From contig JAKGHH010000002.1 of the NCBI GenBank assembly GCA_022828595.1, positions 73,690,383 to 73,754,382 of the forward strand: a DNA stretch of 64,000 nt, given 5' to 3'. A program made the translations under genes and the position numbers. A model generated the notes under the pieces. It was given only the letters and a program-made list of their open reading frames with translations. It was not told the DNA's origin and did not search any database. The DNA is from Nelumbo lutea. Its lineage: Eukaryota; Streptophyta; Magnoliopsida; Proteales; Nelumbonaceae. Positions 20,590 through 32,227 of the stretch are shown here, piece by piece. How positions within the stretch are numbered: position 1 is the stretch's first letter; the number at the start of each line of letters is the position of its first letter.

Positions 20590-21485
20590 ATGATTGGATT
20601 ATTGGCTTACTATTCTGATATGACTAACTTACTAAAGCCATTATAATTTAAAATAAAAAGAATAACGCAGAACAAATGATATGCTGTTTCCCTGTCAAAC
20701 CCACATATTATGCAGTGCTTGGCTTGAACTTGAATCCCTCTTTTGACCAGATTGTCTCTGCTGAGATATCTGTCTGACAGAGCAGTCCACAATAAAAAAG
20801 GTGCCCTAGAAGGGACTTGTTCTCTGAGAATTTATTAGCTGAATGTAAAAAGATTTAGCAGACAACCTTCTTGGTTTTTCCCATCTCCAACACCTTTTAT
20901 CTTCTTGGTCCAGCTTTGGGCAATTACTGTTTAGGATTTTGAGGAGAGAGGTTAGCTCCTATATTTCCTGGTCATTCAAATTTATCCAAAAAGTAGGGCA
21001 CCAATACACACCCCCATTCAGCACATTATAAGAATCCACCACCCTGGCATCCCTGTTATCACATAGTATGAGTAGGGAGGGGAGCCTCTCCATCAAGGCC
21101 CTATCTTCATACCTTACATCTCTCCCGAAACAAACTCTATCTTATCTCCAAATCCCACCTTCAGCTGTATTCCGTGAATAAAAATGGTGTAGTATCTTCC
21201 AATGCCCTTCCAAATTGAGCAACCATAAGAGCCCTTGATGATACCTAGGTCCCAATTGAAGTTTCTAGAACCAAAATTCTCCGTGATGATTTTCCTCCAA
21301 AGCTGGTATGGTCTAGAACTGAATCCTCAGAACCATCTCGCTAATAGTGTTGTGCTCATCTCCCTTGTGTTTTTAACCCAAACCTCCAGTTGCTTCAAGT
21401 TTACACACTTGTACCCAATCCACCAAATGTATTTTATCCTTTTCTTGCTAGCCTCTCCTAAGATTTTTGTTTGGATTTTTTTTCA
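20590..21485 (-). pseudogene. L1-type LINE fragment with zf-RVT
   Basis: Minus-strand reading gives NFNWDLGIIKGSYGCSIWKG, GFGDKIEFVSG, and the zinc domain PFLLWTALSDRYLSRDN, LVKRGIQVQAKHCIICG, ETAYHLF (C-x2-C...H pattern). It is the end of ORF2 only; RT is absent. Many stops. It sits close to the 3' end of the large intron. Confidence 0.75.
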
Positions 21486-21630
21486 ATATTCTCAGACATA
21501 TCTGATGGAATTGAAACGAGGGACATGAAGAAAGTTGGAAGCAATGCTTTAAAGTGGGGAGGCGTAATGCAAGGCATTCCACTACCTAGAGGGCAGAGGC
21601 ATGAGACAGTTCAGAACACAATAGGTGTAA

Positions 21631-21665
21631 GAAAAAGAAAAAGAAGAAGAAGAAGAAGAAGAAGG
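21631..21665. repeat. (GAA)n microsatellite
   Basis: A run of GAAAAA/GAAGAA units near the end of a short purine-rich stretch. Confidence 0.85.
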
Positions 21666-21819
21666 GGATCTCAGTTTTTTTTATGAAAAGAAAAAGTTTT
21701 CTGTTAAGAAAAATGAAGATGCATGTTTTAATTGAGTTCTTGGAAACATTAATGATGAAGAAAGCATGTTATTAATGATCCCTCACCTCAACCACTTCTA
21801 ATCTGCTTTAAAGAGGTAA

Positions 21820-22172
21820 GTCCAATATTACCTGATTTAGACCATGACCTTGATATTCTTTTAAGAGTAAGCAAGTTTCTACTACCCACAATATATTTGT
21901 CTCTCTCCTACTCATAGTCATTCACCTCTTATCTATCAATCCTTTCAAAATCCTCTACTTTTATTCCTAGAAACGTAGTGGAAGCTTTGGTAAAGACTAA
22001 GTGGAGGGAGGCAATGCAGGTCAAATGGATGCTCTCTTAAAGAATGGAACGTTGGATATTGTCAACCTACCACAAAGAAAGACCTCAGTTGATTGTGAAT
22101 GGGCCTTTATAGTTAAATACAGGGTAGATGGTAGCCTTGATAGGTACAAAGTTAGGCTAGTTGCAAAGTGAT
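21820..22172 (+). pseudogene. copia fragment: linker and RT start
   Basis: The linker decays to DLDILL...LSYS, then IPRNVVEALVKTKWREAMQV, (frame change) DALLKNGTLDIVNLPQRKT, VKYRVDGSLDRYKVRLVAK and a stop where GFTQ is expected. A T-rich tract follows, so it is truncated there. Confidence 0.75.
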
Positions 22173-22581
22173 GCACTTTTTTTTGAAAAGGTAAAGTATT
22201 AGATTGTAGTGCATGTATTGTATAAATATAAAACTGTTAATATATACATCCAACTGTGTACATTGAGGAGCTCTGCAAACAACAAAGAGAATAGGGTTCC
22301 AACCATGGTTCGTATTTCAATATCGATGGACATTTCACCATCTAGAGATGGGGAATTTTGGGGATATCTCACCAATCTCAATAAGAAATTTGGAAAATAA
22401 AAGTCATGGAAATTTTCTAAAACATGGAATTTACTAATAAACCTTAAAGGAAATATTAAAAGAAGTAAAATTGCAACATTTAAGGCTAAAAAAGCATAGC
22501 AAACAACCGTATGAACCAAATAGAAAACATTAAGGGGCTTTAATAGATATTTTTCTCTGCCTCCCTTTTAGTCTTCTATTT
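22173..22581. other. no gene recognised
   Basis: AT-rich intronic DNA with a T8 tract near 22176. The segment near 22315-22400 (GATGGACATTTC, GGGGATATCTC) resembles 23100-23230 loosely; both may be decayed copies of one repeat. Confidence 0.4.
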
Positions 22582-22763
22582 GAATTTGGATTCAGTCTTC
22601 ACGAAACTGTCCTCACACCGTCCTCACAGCCTTTTGCAACCATGCATTGGGAAGATCTCCATGCTTGTATGTTTTTAGTCATAGGGAGATATTCCCAATG
22701 CACAGCTGCAAGGTGCTATGGGAACAGTGTGAGAATGATTTTGTGAGGACTGAATCCGAATTC
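22582..22763. mobile_element. hairpin MITE, 182 bp
   Basis: The ends are long inverted repeats: GAATTTGGATTCAGTCTTCA at the left pairs with TGAGGACTGAATCCGAATTC at the right, extending about 37 bp to the CTCACAC/GTGTGAG pair. A second inner stem is GCATTGGGAAGATCTCC with GGAGATATTCCCAATGC. There is no coding capacity. Flanks share ATTT only, so the superfamily is not assigned. Confidence 0.8.
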
Positions 22764-23269
22764 CATTTATCTTTGTTCTCTTTATTCATTATTATACATG
22801 CCATTTACTTCTCAATTTGATTTTTGCCTTTTTTTCACTATACATTTTCATTAGATTGAGAATCCTCTTTTGTAGTAGTGTTTCTTCTTTCTCTTTTGGA
22901 TTATATTGACTTCGTAAAGGAAACAGATCAAAATAATATACCAATCATTCAATCACAAAATCCCCACTTGTTCTTTTAGGAAAAGATTTATAAAAAACTA
23001 AGATTACTTAATGAAATATTAGAAACTCTCTAACAGTGCCCTAAAATATTAGTTGTGTTCCTTCTTTTTCTTTTAAATGTATAATCTATCAATAAGATCC
23101 AAAATATCACCAACATATTGATGATATATTGAAGATATTAGAGAAAAAATATTCCTGGATAATTTCATATTGTCCCTAGAAAAATGGGGAAATTTCAAAG
23201 AAAATTTTCCAAATATCATTGATATTGCAAATATGGTTCTAACATCAAAAAGATACTGTAGTTGGACAC
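22764..23269. other. no gene recognised
   Basis: AT-rich intronic DNA between the MITE and element E. Only a short, unmatched minus-strand open frame (23073-23282) is present. Confidence 0.5.
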
Positions 23270-23595
23270 AGTAGTCATACAAAACTACAACTAGTCTTAG
23301 GTTTTGAACATAAAATAAAAACTAAAAGAAGAAGAGAGAAGGAAAAGGAGAACTCATAGAGAGATTTATGAGAAAAGAGAGAGTGGTTGTATTAAAACAA
23401 CCACCTCACTCTTAAATTTATATTTATGGTATCATAATTGTAATAGGATTGAAAAGGGCTGAATACCCTTATTGCTTACATGGCAAGATAATAATAAGAT
23501 AAGATAAGATAAAGCTGAAATAAACTAATCATAGCTGTTGTCATACAAACACAGTGGGGACCACACCAGTGGGGTCCACATCAGTGTTCTCTATA
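23270..23595 (-). repeat. 3' LTR of element E
   Basis: On the minus strand it begins TATAGAGAACACTGATGTGG and ends GTATGACTACT. It matches 28703-29016, including the pentamer run AAGATAAGATAAGATAA. It contains a TATAAATTTAA-like region. Confidence 0.9.
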
Positions 23596-23610
23596 CTCCC
23601 CCTCAAGTTG
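23596..23610 (-). other. polypurine tract of element E
   Basis: Minus-strand CAACTTGAGGGGGAG directly upstream of the 3' LTR. Confidence 0.8.
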
Positions 23611-23615
23611 GGAAA

Positions 23616-24394
23616 ATATATTTGTCATTCCCAACTTGCATAGGCCTGCCTATAACTTCTTCCTTGAAACAACCTTGGTGAGAAGATCTGCAAGCTGCAT
23701 GTCGGAGGTGATGTATAGAAGACATACTTCTTGAGATGTAACCCTTTCTCTGGTAAAATGTTGGTCCACTTCAATATGCTTAGTTCTATTGTGTTGTACC
23801 GTATTATGGGTTATATTAATGCCAGCCTGATTATCACAGTATAGCATCAAGGGTTTCTTATAAGCAATACCCAACTTCTCAAATAGTGATCTCAACCATA
23901 GAATCTCAGCCACACCATTTTCCATGGACCTATATTCAGCTTTAGCATTGGAACAGGAAACAACATTTTGTTTTTTACTCCTCCAAGAGACAAGATTACC
24001 TCCTACAAAAGCACAATATCCAGAGGTAGATCTTCTATCATCAACATACCCAGCCCATTCAACATCTGTGTAAATTTATATTTTTCATGTGATCATTAAT
24101 CTTGAATAAAATGCCTCTGTTTGGGCACCTCTTCAAATATGTCAATATCCTCTCAGCTGCAAGTAGGTGAGTAGTTCTAGGAGAGTGCATATACTGACTA
24201 ACAACACTGACTGCATAACTGATGTTTGGTCGTGAGACAAAGAGAAGTTTTCCAACTAACCAATGGAACATAGCTAACCAATGGAACATAGCTTTATCTT
24301 CAAGAGGCTCTCCACCCTCTGCACTGATCTTGTGGTTCTGTTCAATAGGTGTGTCAGTAGGCTTAACACCCAACTTTCCAGTTTGTTCCAACAA
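23616..24394 (-). pseudogene. element E RT end and RNase H
   Basis: Reads LEQTGKLGVKPTDTPIEQNH, an 18-bp tandem duplication giving FHWLAMFHWLVG near 24267-24300, SRPNISYAVSVVSQYMHSPR, then a frame break near 24060, then GYCAFVGGNLVSWRS, MENGVAEILWLRSLF, LMLYCDNQAGINITHN and LADLLTKVVSRKK. The ending KLGM is shifted. RNase H removes the RNA strand during cDNA synthesis. Confidence 0.87.
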
Positions 24395-24412
24395 GTCAAG
24401 AAGATACTTTCT

Positions 24413-25090
24413 TTAAGAAACAAAAATCCCATGCTTGGACCTAGCTACCTCAATACCCAAGAAGTATCGTAGCTCTCTCAGATCTTTCACCTCAAACTCT
24501 TGATGAAGGAGTTTCTTAAGAAACTCAATCTCACTGTTATCACTCCTTGTTACTATAATATCATCCACATATACAGCAAGCAAGGTTAAGGAAGAATCCA
24601 CTTTCTTAATAAACAAGGTGTGGTCTGACTGGGCCTGCACATATCCGAACTTTTCAAGGGCTTGTCTGAATCTACTGAACCAAGCTCTGGGGGACTGTTT
24701 TAGTCCATATAAGGCTTTGTTCAGCCGGAAAACCTTCTTTCTTGTCTGCACACCATAAAATCCAAGAGGCAACTGCATGTAAACTTCTTCCTGCAAGTCT
24801 CCGTTGAGGAAGGCATTTTTAACATCCATCTGAAACAAAGGCCAAGAGTAACTGGCTACAAGAAATAATAAGACTTTGATAGTGGTCATCTTTTCTACTA
24901 GTGCAAAAGTCTCTAAGTAGTCAATACCATATGTCTGAGTAAATCCCTTTGCAACTAATCGGGCCTTATACCTTTCAATGAAACCATCAACATTATGTTT
25001 CATAGTGAACACCCATCTACATCCAACCGGTTTCTTCCCTTTAGGCTGATCAACTATCTCCCAGGTATTATTTCTGATGAGAGCATCCAT
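24413..25090 (-). pseudogene. element E reverse transcriptase core
   Basis: An open stretch of 225 codons: [70 protein letters not shown], the catalytic box AVYVDDIIVTRSD (near 24548-24590), EVKDLRELRYFLGIEVARSK, ending HGIFVS and a TAA at 24413-24415 where relatives have Gln. The catalytic Asp pair is intact. It is the longest undamaged RT block in the window. Confidence 0.9.
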
Positions 25091-25700
25091 TTCTACTTTT
25101 ATTGCATCATTTCACTCAGGAACTGACAAGGCTTCCTGCACTGTTCTGAGAATGGGAATGTCAAAAATGGACGCAAGAAAGGACTTGTAAGAGGGGGATA
25201 AATGATCATAAGACAAGAATAGGGAAATGTAGTGAGTTGTGGATGTGGTGCAATGACGTTTGCCTCTATGGACTGCAATAAGGAGGTCAAGGTCATCTAA
25301 TAAAGGTGAAGGCTCAATAGTGGAAGGTATCTCATCTGTAATATCTGATAAAGGGACTGTGGTACCTGGATCTAGATTTGTAGAAAGAACTGCGGTTGGT
25401 CTAGACTACTGATGACCAAAATCAACCTACCTCCACCGTTTATGATAGACTCTCACATCCCTGCACCTCTGACAACCTTCTCCATTACATCCCTCTTCAC
25501 TTAATGGAACAGGTAAAGGAACTTCTAATGAGTTAATCCCAACCTCACTATGTTCCCCTGAGGAGAAGCCCTTGGATAATAGGGTACATCCTCAAAGAAG
25601 GTGACATCTATAGAGATAAATCTCCTCCTAGAAGTGGGTTCGTAGCAACAATATCCCTTTTGAGTTTGTGCATAACTAAGGAAGATACACTTTGAGGCCT
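25091..25700 (-). pseudogene. element E integrase-RT linker
   Basis: Decayed linker with FLTFPFSEQCRKPCQFL in a shifted frame, [20 protein letters not shown] and PYYPRASPQGN-like segments, as in element C but with several frameshifts. Confidence 0.6.
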
Positions 25701-26600
25701 TAGGATCAAATTTGGAATGATGACAACCAAGAATCTAAACAAAGCAAGTACATCCAAAGGTTTTAAGGGGAACGATAAACAACTCTTTATTAGGATATAA
25801 AAAGGGTAAATGGAGGTTTCATGTCAAGTACCCATGAAGGAATTCGATTGATGAGATATATTGCTGTAAGAATAGCATCACCCCAAAAATCGTATAGGCA
25901 CATTGGAAGTAAACATAATGCTTCTGGCCACCTCCAATATGTGTCTATTCTTTCTCTCAGCAACCCCATTTTGTTATGGTGTATGAGGACAGGTACTATG
26001 ATGGATAATCCCATGGTCAAGAAAATAAGAGGCTAATGGGTTTGCAAAATATTCTTTCGCATTATCGGATCTAAAAATTTTGATTTTGACCTCAAATTGG
26101 GTTAAAATCATCTTATGAAAGATCTGAGTCAATGCTGGAGCTTCATTTCGATAATGCATAAGGTAGACCCAAGAAAAACGAGTATAATCATCAACAAACA
26201 ACAGAAAATATTTGTACCCTCCTATGGCAGTGATATGATAGGGTCCCCAAACATCAGTATGCACAATTTCAAAAGGAATCATGCTGTTATTACTCAATGA
26301 ATAAGTTGTCCTACAATGCTTTGCAAGCTCACAACTCTCACATCTCAAATTGGATATCTGAATAGATTTAAACAAACTAGGAAACAAATTCTTTAAAGCC
26401 TGAAAAGATAAATGACCCAATCGATTATGCCAAAGCATAACCTGACCAATAGACTAAGAAACAAAAGACCTATTAGTTTCACTATCTTCCCAATGAGAAC
26501 TCCCTCCAAGCAGATAGATTCCATTCGTCTCACAGCCAGTATCAATCACCTTCCTTGTCTCCAGATCCTAAAAAACACATCAATCAGGGAAAAATGTTAC
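25701..26600 (-). pseudogene. element E GAG-pre-integrase and integrase
   Basis: High to low: TGCETNGIYLLGG, VMLWHNRLGHLSFQALK, CESCELAKHC, HTDVWGPYHITAIGG (Asp 1), VDDYTRFSWVYLM, FRSDNAKEYF (Asp 2), HHSTCPHTP, a TAA where Gln is usual, [16 protein letters not shown] (Glu region), [19 protein letters not shown]. The triad residues survive but stops break the frame. Confidence 0.85.
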
Positions 26601-26880
26601 TGAACAATTCAGGTTTTTTGTAATGCTACTAACTGAAAGCAAGTTAGTACAAAATTTAGAAACATGCAAAACCAAAGATAAGGAAATGGCATTAGACAAC
26701 TTGATGTCTCCCTTGCTAGAAATAGGAACAAGGGAGACATTAGCAATGGATACTTTGTCTCTGTCGAAAGATAAATGATAGATAGTAAACAGTAATGGCA
26801 AGCTAGTCATATGGTCAGATGCTCCTAAATCTATTACCCAAAAATGTTTTGTATTACCTGAAACTGAAGCATGGTAAGTT
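26601..26880 (-). pseudogene. element E protease, active-site Ser lost
   Basis: Reads WVIDLGASDHMTSLPLLFTI where the catalytic motif should be DSGA; a TCA to TTA change explains it. KVSIANVSLVPISSKG, LHVSKFCTNLLSVSSITKN and FFPD follow, then a stop where C has Arg. The protein would be inactive. Confidence 0.85.
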
Positions 26881-26889
26881 GAGGCCCGA

Positions 26890-27928
26890 TTACCTGAATG
26901 AGCAAAAGTTTAGGTGGGAAGAGCTGATGGTGGCTGAGGAGATGGAACTGAATTACCAATTTCATTTTCCATCTGAGTCAGAGCGGCTCGGACAATAGCT
27001 AGGGTGTCTAAAGGAGTGCCTCTTGTGTCTAATGAGGTTGTACTACCAGTGTTAACAGCCATATTAGCATTCCCCCCTTTTTTTTTAAGTTTTCCTAGAA
27101 CTAGATGTGGATGCAACTTCCAACAGGTGTCTTTAGTATGTTTAGGTTTCTTGTAATGCTCACATACTAGGTCCCTCTTAGCTTCCTTGTTCATATACTT
27201 CTCCTTATCACCCCTTGGGCCTAATTGCTACCAAGGCTGATTCGAAAGGTTGTTGCTGCAACATAACCTTTCTCCTAGTCTCTTCAATGTGCACTAGGGA
27301 ATAGGCTTGTGATAGAATCACATTGTCTCTTATCAACAATTATTGTCTCACAATATCATATTCATAATTTAGACCGTCTAGGAACTCAAACACTCTATTT
27401 AGTTTGAACTTGCTTTCTGTAAGTTTGTGCATCCTTCTGACTCTCCCATTCAATTGTTTAAAGATGGTCAATTTCATGCCACAGGGATTTCAAGGTTGGA
27501 AAATGAACAAAGACCTGTTTCTCTCCTTGCTTGAGATTTCTAACCTCACATTTTAGCTCATAAGCCCTAGCAATATTAAGGGGCTGAGAGTAGGTTTCTT
27601 TCATAATATCCCATATTTCCTTGGTTGTTTTTGCCCATAAGTAGTTTCGGCTGATATGTGGCTGCATAGAGTTGCATAGCCATGTCATCACCAAATAATT
27701 CTCCCAAACCCACTTATCATAAGTGGGATCCCTCTTAGTTGGTTCCTTCACATCCCCCAACAAATAGTTCAGTTTTCCTCTACCCCCAATGGCTGTCATG
27801 GCTGATTGAACCCATTCTAAGTAGTTTGATCCATCAAACTTAATAGTTGTAATCTGAAAAGTGTTCTCAGTCATGTTTCCTAAACCACCAATCCCAAAAA
27901 CACCTTTCCCTTGGTTCTTAAACTTCAT
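26890..27928 (-). pseudogene. element E gag
   Basis: Starts MKFKNQGKGVFGIGGLG, then FQITTIKFDGSNYLEWVQ, GRGKLNYLLGDVKEPTKR, YLVMTWLCNSMQPHISRNYL, SLWHEIDHL. It is frameshifted near 27460-27210 and then reads CEHYKKPKHTKDTCWKLHPH, a zinc knuckle in which the second Cys is Tyr. It shows what C has lost between ITT and the protease. Confidence 0.85.
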
Positions 27929-27935
27929 TATTGGT

Positions 27936-28690
27936 TAGGAGTTAATTAAAGAACACCTTCTAATCACAGTAACATTTGGCCTACTGGGCCTGAAGCTAAT
28001 AGCAGTCGGTCTACAAGCAGAATTCATATTCAATAATTAAAAAAAAAACATTCTAATCACTGTATCAGTCAGCCTACTGGGTCTGAAAACTAATAACAAT
28101 CGGCCTAGAAACAGAAATTAGATTCAACAATAATGGGTCATTGAAACAGAGAACAGCTCTACTGGGTCTTCCAGAGAGAAAAAACAAACTTCAATCGAGA
28201 AAGGCAAGTCTAATCACCTATCAGAAACAGTAACAGTCCTGGATTTTTAGGGTTTTCTCTTAAAACCCTAAAATAGATAAAAAAGTAATTTTTTATAGCC
28301 GTACCTCTCAGATTAAGCTAACCTTGCTGCCGACCTCAAGAAGGAATGAAATCTTACCCAGAAAATTTTGAAAAAACTGATCTTGATCCAAAAGTCCTTT
28401 GGAAATTCTGATTGTCACCTTTAGTCTTGATCAAAAACTAATCTTGATCTAAGAATCCTCAAGAAATTCTGATCGCCATCTTTAGTCTTGATAAAAAAAC
28501 TGATCTTGATCTCTTTATCTTTCTCTGATTCTTCCTGATTATCAAGAACACAATCCAATCTTTGGACAGCTGCTACAATTTCTGATAACCTCCAAGAATC
28601 AACCAAAAAAAAAATCTTTTTAATCTTCCAGCCCTAGGCAATTCTCATGTGGTCAGCTGGATCAGACTCACATGAGAAGCCCTAGATCTT
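27936..28690 (-). other. leader of element E
   Basis: About 0.75 kb untranslated leader with repeated GATCAAGA/AGATCAAGATC-type motifs (28380-28510) and CCTAC-GGGCCTGA segments (27980-28090). No coding region. Confidence 0.6.
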
Positions 28691-28702
28691 GCTCTAATAC
28701 CA
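28691..28702 (-). other. primer binding site of element E
   Basis: Minus-strand TGGTATTAGAGC, one base off the canonical copia site TGGTATCAGAGC, directly next to the LTR end. Confidence 0.85.
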
Positions 28703-29016
28703 AGTAGTCATACAAGATTACAACTAGTCTTAGGTTTTGAACAAAAAATAAAAACTAAAAGAAAAAGAGAAGAAGAGAAGAGGAGAAGGAGAACTCATAG
28801 AGAGATTTTTGAGAAAAGAGAGTGGTTGTATTGAAATAGGCGCCCCACTCTTAAATTTATATTCATAGTATCATAATTGTAAAAGGATTGAAAAGGGGCT
28901 GAATACCCTTATTGCTTACATGGAAAGATAATAATAAGATAAGATAAGATAAAGCTGAAATAAACTAATCATAACTAATTGCTGTCATACGAACACAGTG
29001 GGGACCACACCAGTGG
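28703..29016 (-). repeat. 5' LTR of element E, outer end truncated
   Basis: Matches the 3' LTR from its CT end out to CCACTGGTGTGG; the terminal 23 bp present in the 3' LTR are missing here and are replaced by unrelated AT-rich DNA. Confidence 0.88.
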
Positions 29017-29059
29017 ATTCTTGTTGTATATTTAGCAATGAATATTAAATACTTTCGAT

Positions 29060-31600
29060 ATTCTTTTTCACTACTAATATGTCATTACTTTTGTTTTCAA
29101 GTTTCCAGCTGTGCCATCTTCAATTGAGAAGCCAATCTAGGTCTGAATTTTGAGTGTGAACTACCACTCTAGGAGCTGCAATTTGTGGACCCCGTATCAG
29201 GTATGCTCAGTTAAATTTTGGGCTTCAAATCTAATAATCTATTCAATGCAAGTTCAATCTAGAAAATTCAATTTTTCAAATACTAAGAAATCGATTCCCA
29301 AATTGGATTTTGTAATTTGGTCAGCAACCCTAACAGGTTCGGCCATGAAACATTTGAATTTCAGCCCTTCCAACAAATGTAACCAAATTTTGGTGGAAAA
29401 ATCCCAATGGATAAACAAGTGATTAGTGGTCTTTGCTTCTTTGTTGCACAAATCACACAAGATTTTAGACAAGTTCAAGCCTTTCCAACCCGACATATCC
29501 TTCGCAAGGCATTTGTCTTCAGTAGATGACTAAGAGAAAATTTTAACTTTTGATGGATCAATCCCATCTCAAACAGCTTTACTAAGAAAGTAGTTGGTGG
29601 ATTCTGACCCCAAGTCATTATTGATTGAGAAAAATCGAATTTAGACCAGAACCATAACCGTTAATCTAGAAGCTGTGGATTAATTCTTGAGTTTTGCAGA
29701 ATCATAACCGTTAATGTTGGGACATCTCCCAATCATTAAAATTCCATCTAAAAGAAGGAATCTATAACACAAAATCACCATGACCAACATAAGAAGCCAC
29801 TGAAACCTATTTCTTAGAAGCCATTTAGTACAAATCTGGGAACATTTGCTGTAGCTCAAATATGAAGAAAGAAAATGGAAGAAATTTGCTCAAAGAACTA
29901 TACAAAAAATGGAAATAGGATGGAACTTCACAAAAATGAGATGGCTTGCAATATGAGGCAATAAGGTTAGGGACTCAACCACCCAAGAGAGGACTCTCTC
30001 AGCTTTCTAAAGAAAGCTCTAAGCTTCTCAAAACAAAGGGAAGAACTTGATGCCTCTAGCTTGAGATTAAAAAGCTTTAAATAGAAAACAAAAGCTACCT
30101 GATGGAACATTTAATGTAAAACTAGCCATTAGAAACCCACTAACCGAAATAGATGTTAGAAGCCCATTAATGAGTTAAAATGTAGGCCCGCTTGTCTTCT
30201 CCTTTCAAAATGATAGCGCTTCTCAGAGCATATTTTTAAACTACATCAACATTAAGGGGTAAGCTTGCACACAAATTATCTTTCCAAAAGTTTAAACTAT
30301 CATGTACTCTTGCCTTATACTTGATCCACTTCAAAATAAGGAGGGTAATCTTTGTAAATCCCCTTCCAAACTACACAACCAAAAGGAAGATCAGAATCAG
30401 TTGCATCCCATCCATTATTTTGGAGACCATATTTCTGAGCACTAATAATTCTCCCTAAGTCATTTTGCTTATCAAAGAACCTCCAAAACCACATGCCCAA
30501 GAGAGCCGAGTTGAAAACCTTTAAATTTCTGATGCCCAAGGAAACAATTTTGAAGGGTTTGCAAATCTACCATTTTTTTATCAATACCATTTGACAAAGT
30601 GATATTTTTTAGACTCCTTCCAACTAATCCACAAGAAGTCTCTCATAGCTTTATTAATCTTCAAAGCTATTTCTGTGGACATGGGAAAGAGAGACATAAA
30701 ATAAATTCGATGCTAGCCAAAACACTTATTATCAAGGTCACCTTACCCCCTTTGATAAATACCTTTCTTTCCAGGGAACCAACTTGTTGTTCACCTTCTC
30801 CACCATTAGGGCCCATATGCTTCTTTATGTGTATTTGGCCCCTAATGGTAGACCCAGATACTTGGAGGACAAAGTACCTTTCTTACAACCTAGCAAACCT
30901 ACCAGTTCATGTAAGTCTTCCACTTCTACCATTGCCATCATTTCACTTTTAGCAAGATTAACCTTCAAACCTCAAACCACCTAAAACCAGACTAGCAAGT
31001 ATCTTAGATAAATCACTTGCTCAGATTTAGCATCACAAAAAAAAAAAAAGAGTATAATCAGAAAATTTAAGTAGAGGGAGTCCCTCACCTGTATTACCAA
31101 CACCAAAGACCTCCAAATAGCTACCTTCTATGGCTCTAGTAGTCATCCTACTTAAGCCTTCCATCAAAACGAGAAATAAGAGTGGTGAAAAGGGGTCCAT
31201 TTGCCCAAGTCCTCTGGAGCTCTTAAGGTTTCCTTTTGCCAGCCCATTTAAAAGAATTGAGAACTTTGTTGCAGTGATACAAACCTTCATTCAATATCTC
31301 CACTTTTTTCCAAAGTGCATCTTAGCCATTATGTATTCTAGGAAAGCCCAATTCACATAGTCCTAAGATTTTTCTAGATCAACTTTACAAACTAAGCCCT
31401 TCTTACCACCAGTTCTTGAGTTTATTAACTCATTAGCTATTAGGACCCTATCTTGGATATGTTTATTGTACATAAAATCTCATTGAGAGTTCAAGATGAC
31501 TGAGCTCATCATCATTCTTCACATTGATGCCAACAGTTTCACTATGATTTTATGCACGCTTCCAATTATCAATTATTAGTCATAGATTGCATCCCTAAGT
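29060..31600 (-). pseudogene. L1-type LINE ORF2, 5'-truncated and split by a solo LTR
   Basis: From high to low: QDRVLIANELINSRTGGKKG, VCKVDLEKS, FGKKWRY, SSRGLGQMDPFSPLLFLVLM (RGLRQGDP mutated), LLKFSDYTLFF (ADD to SDY), MGIRNLKVFNSALLGMWFWR, FWKDNLCASLPLN; after the LTR at 29715-30251 it continues to the zinc domain LCDLCNKEAKTTNHLFIHW near 29440-29480. Dead on several counts. It lies in the PRAF intron. Confidence 0.82.
29715..30251 (-). mobile_element. solo LTR, 537 bp
   Basis: Terminal TGTTG...CAACA with TTAA directly outside each end (29711-29714 and 30252-30255). Reading on the minus strand shows a TATTTAAAG box near 30070. It lies between two parts of an L1 that continue across it. 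A fragment of the same repeat is at 219-347. The family is not known to me. Confidence 0.75.
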
Positions 31601-31873
31601 AGGAGTCTTATGACATCTCTAATTGAACCATTATCGGTTTTATTTTTTAATTAATTTTATAATTTTCATATGGAATGCAAATGGTTTGTTTAATTACTTT
31701 TAATAATTTTTTACTTTTATTGTAAATTTTAATTATCCTATTAATATTAATTATTTTTAAATAGAATTCAAATATATTTTAGTTTTTAATTTATAATAGT
31801 TGCTAGATAAAAACTTGCTAAATTTTAATAGTTTTATTAACGTTAGTAATTTTTGTATAACTTTAGTTATTAG
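31601..31873. other. AT-rich, no gene
   Basis: Very AT-rich intronic DNA (TTAATTATTTTTAAATAG-like) upstream of element D. Nothing else seen. Confidence 0.5.
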
Positions 31874-31878
31874 GTTTC

Positions 31879-32215
31879 TATTGAGTTGGGCCGAATTTAA
31901 GTTATTGGGCCCAACCTTTTATTTTTATTTTTAAGTTGTTAAGTTAGGAAGTAATAGAGCCTTAGGCCCATTAGTTTATGTTCTTTTAAGTTGTGGCTGT
32001 TCAGCTACTTAAAGTAGCCGACCTACTAAGGGTATCCATGTAATCTTCCATTCTTTTATTTTAAGTATATAAATCAAGAGGGGTTGGCGGCCAAAACTAT
32101 TAAAAAATATGGCAACATCCCAATCTCTTATTCTTCTCTACTGCCGAAACCTTTCAGTTTCTTCTACTTTTCTTCACAAGGCATTCATCTAAAATTGTTA
32201 TTAGCAAATTCTACT
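31879..32215 (+). repeat. 5' LTR of element D
   Basis: 337 bp, begins TATTGAGTTGGGCC (the 3' LTR has TGTTGAG) and ends AAATTCTACT. A TATATAAAT box lies near 32074. It is followed directly by the primer site. Confidence 0.9.
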
Positions 32216-32227
32216 TGGTATCAGAGT
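32216..32227 (+). other. primer binding site of element D
   Basis: TGGTATCAGAGT, one base from the copia consensus for initiator Met-tRNA. Confidence 0.88.

Larger units (their letters stand above)
23270..29016 (-). mobile_element. Ty1/copia retrotransposon E
   Basis: A 5.7-kb minus-strand element in the PRAF intron. LTRs are at 28703-29016 (5', missing about 23 bp of its outer end) and 23270-23595 (3'). Primer site at 28691-28702, polypurine tract at 23596-23610. Gag, protease, integrase, RT and RNase H follow in order. The LTRs begin TA and end CT. It is of the same family as C but retains gag. The protease Ser is mutated, RT has a stop, and the RNase H start is scrambled. The truncated outer LTR end explains the lack of a target duplication. 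Confidence 0.9.
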
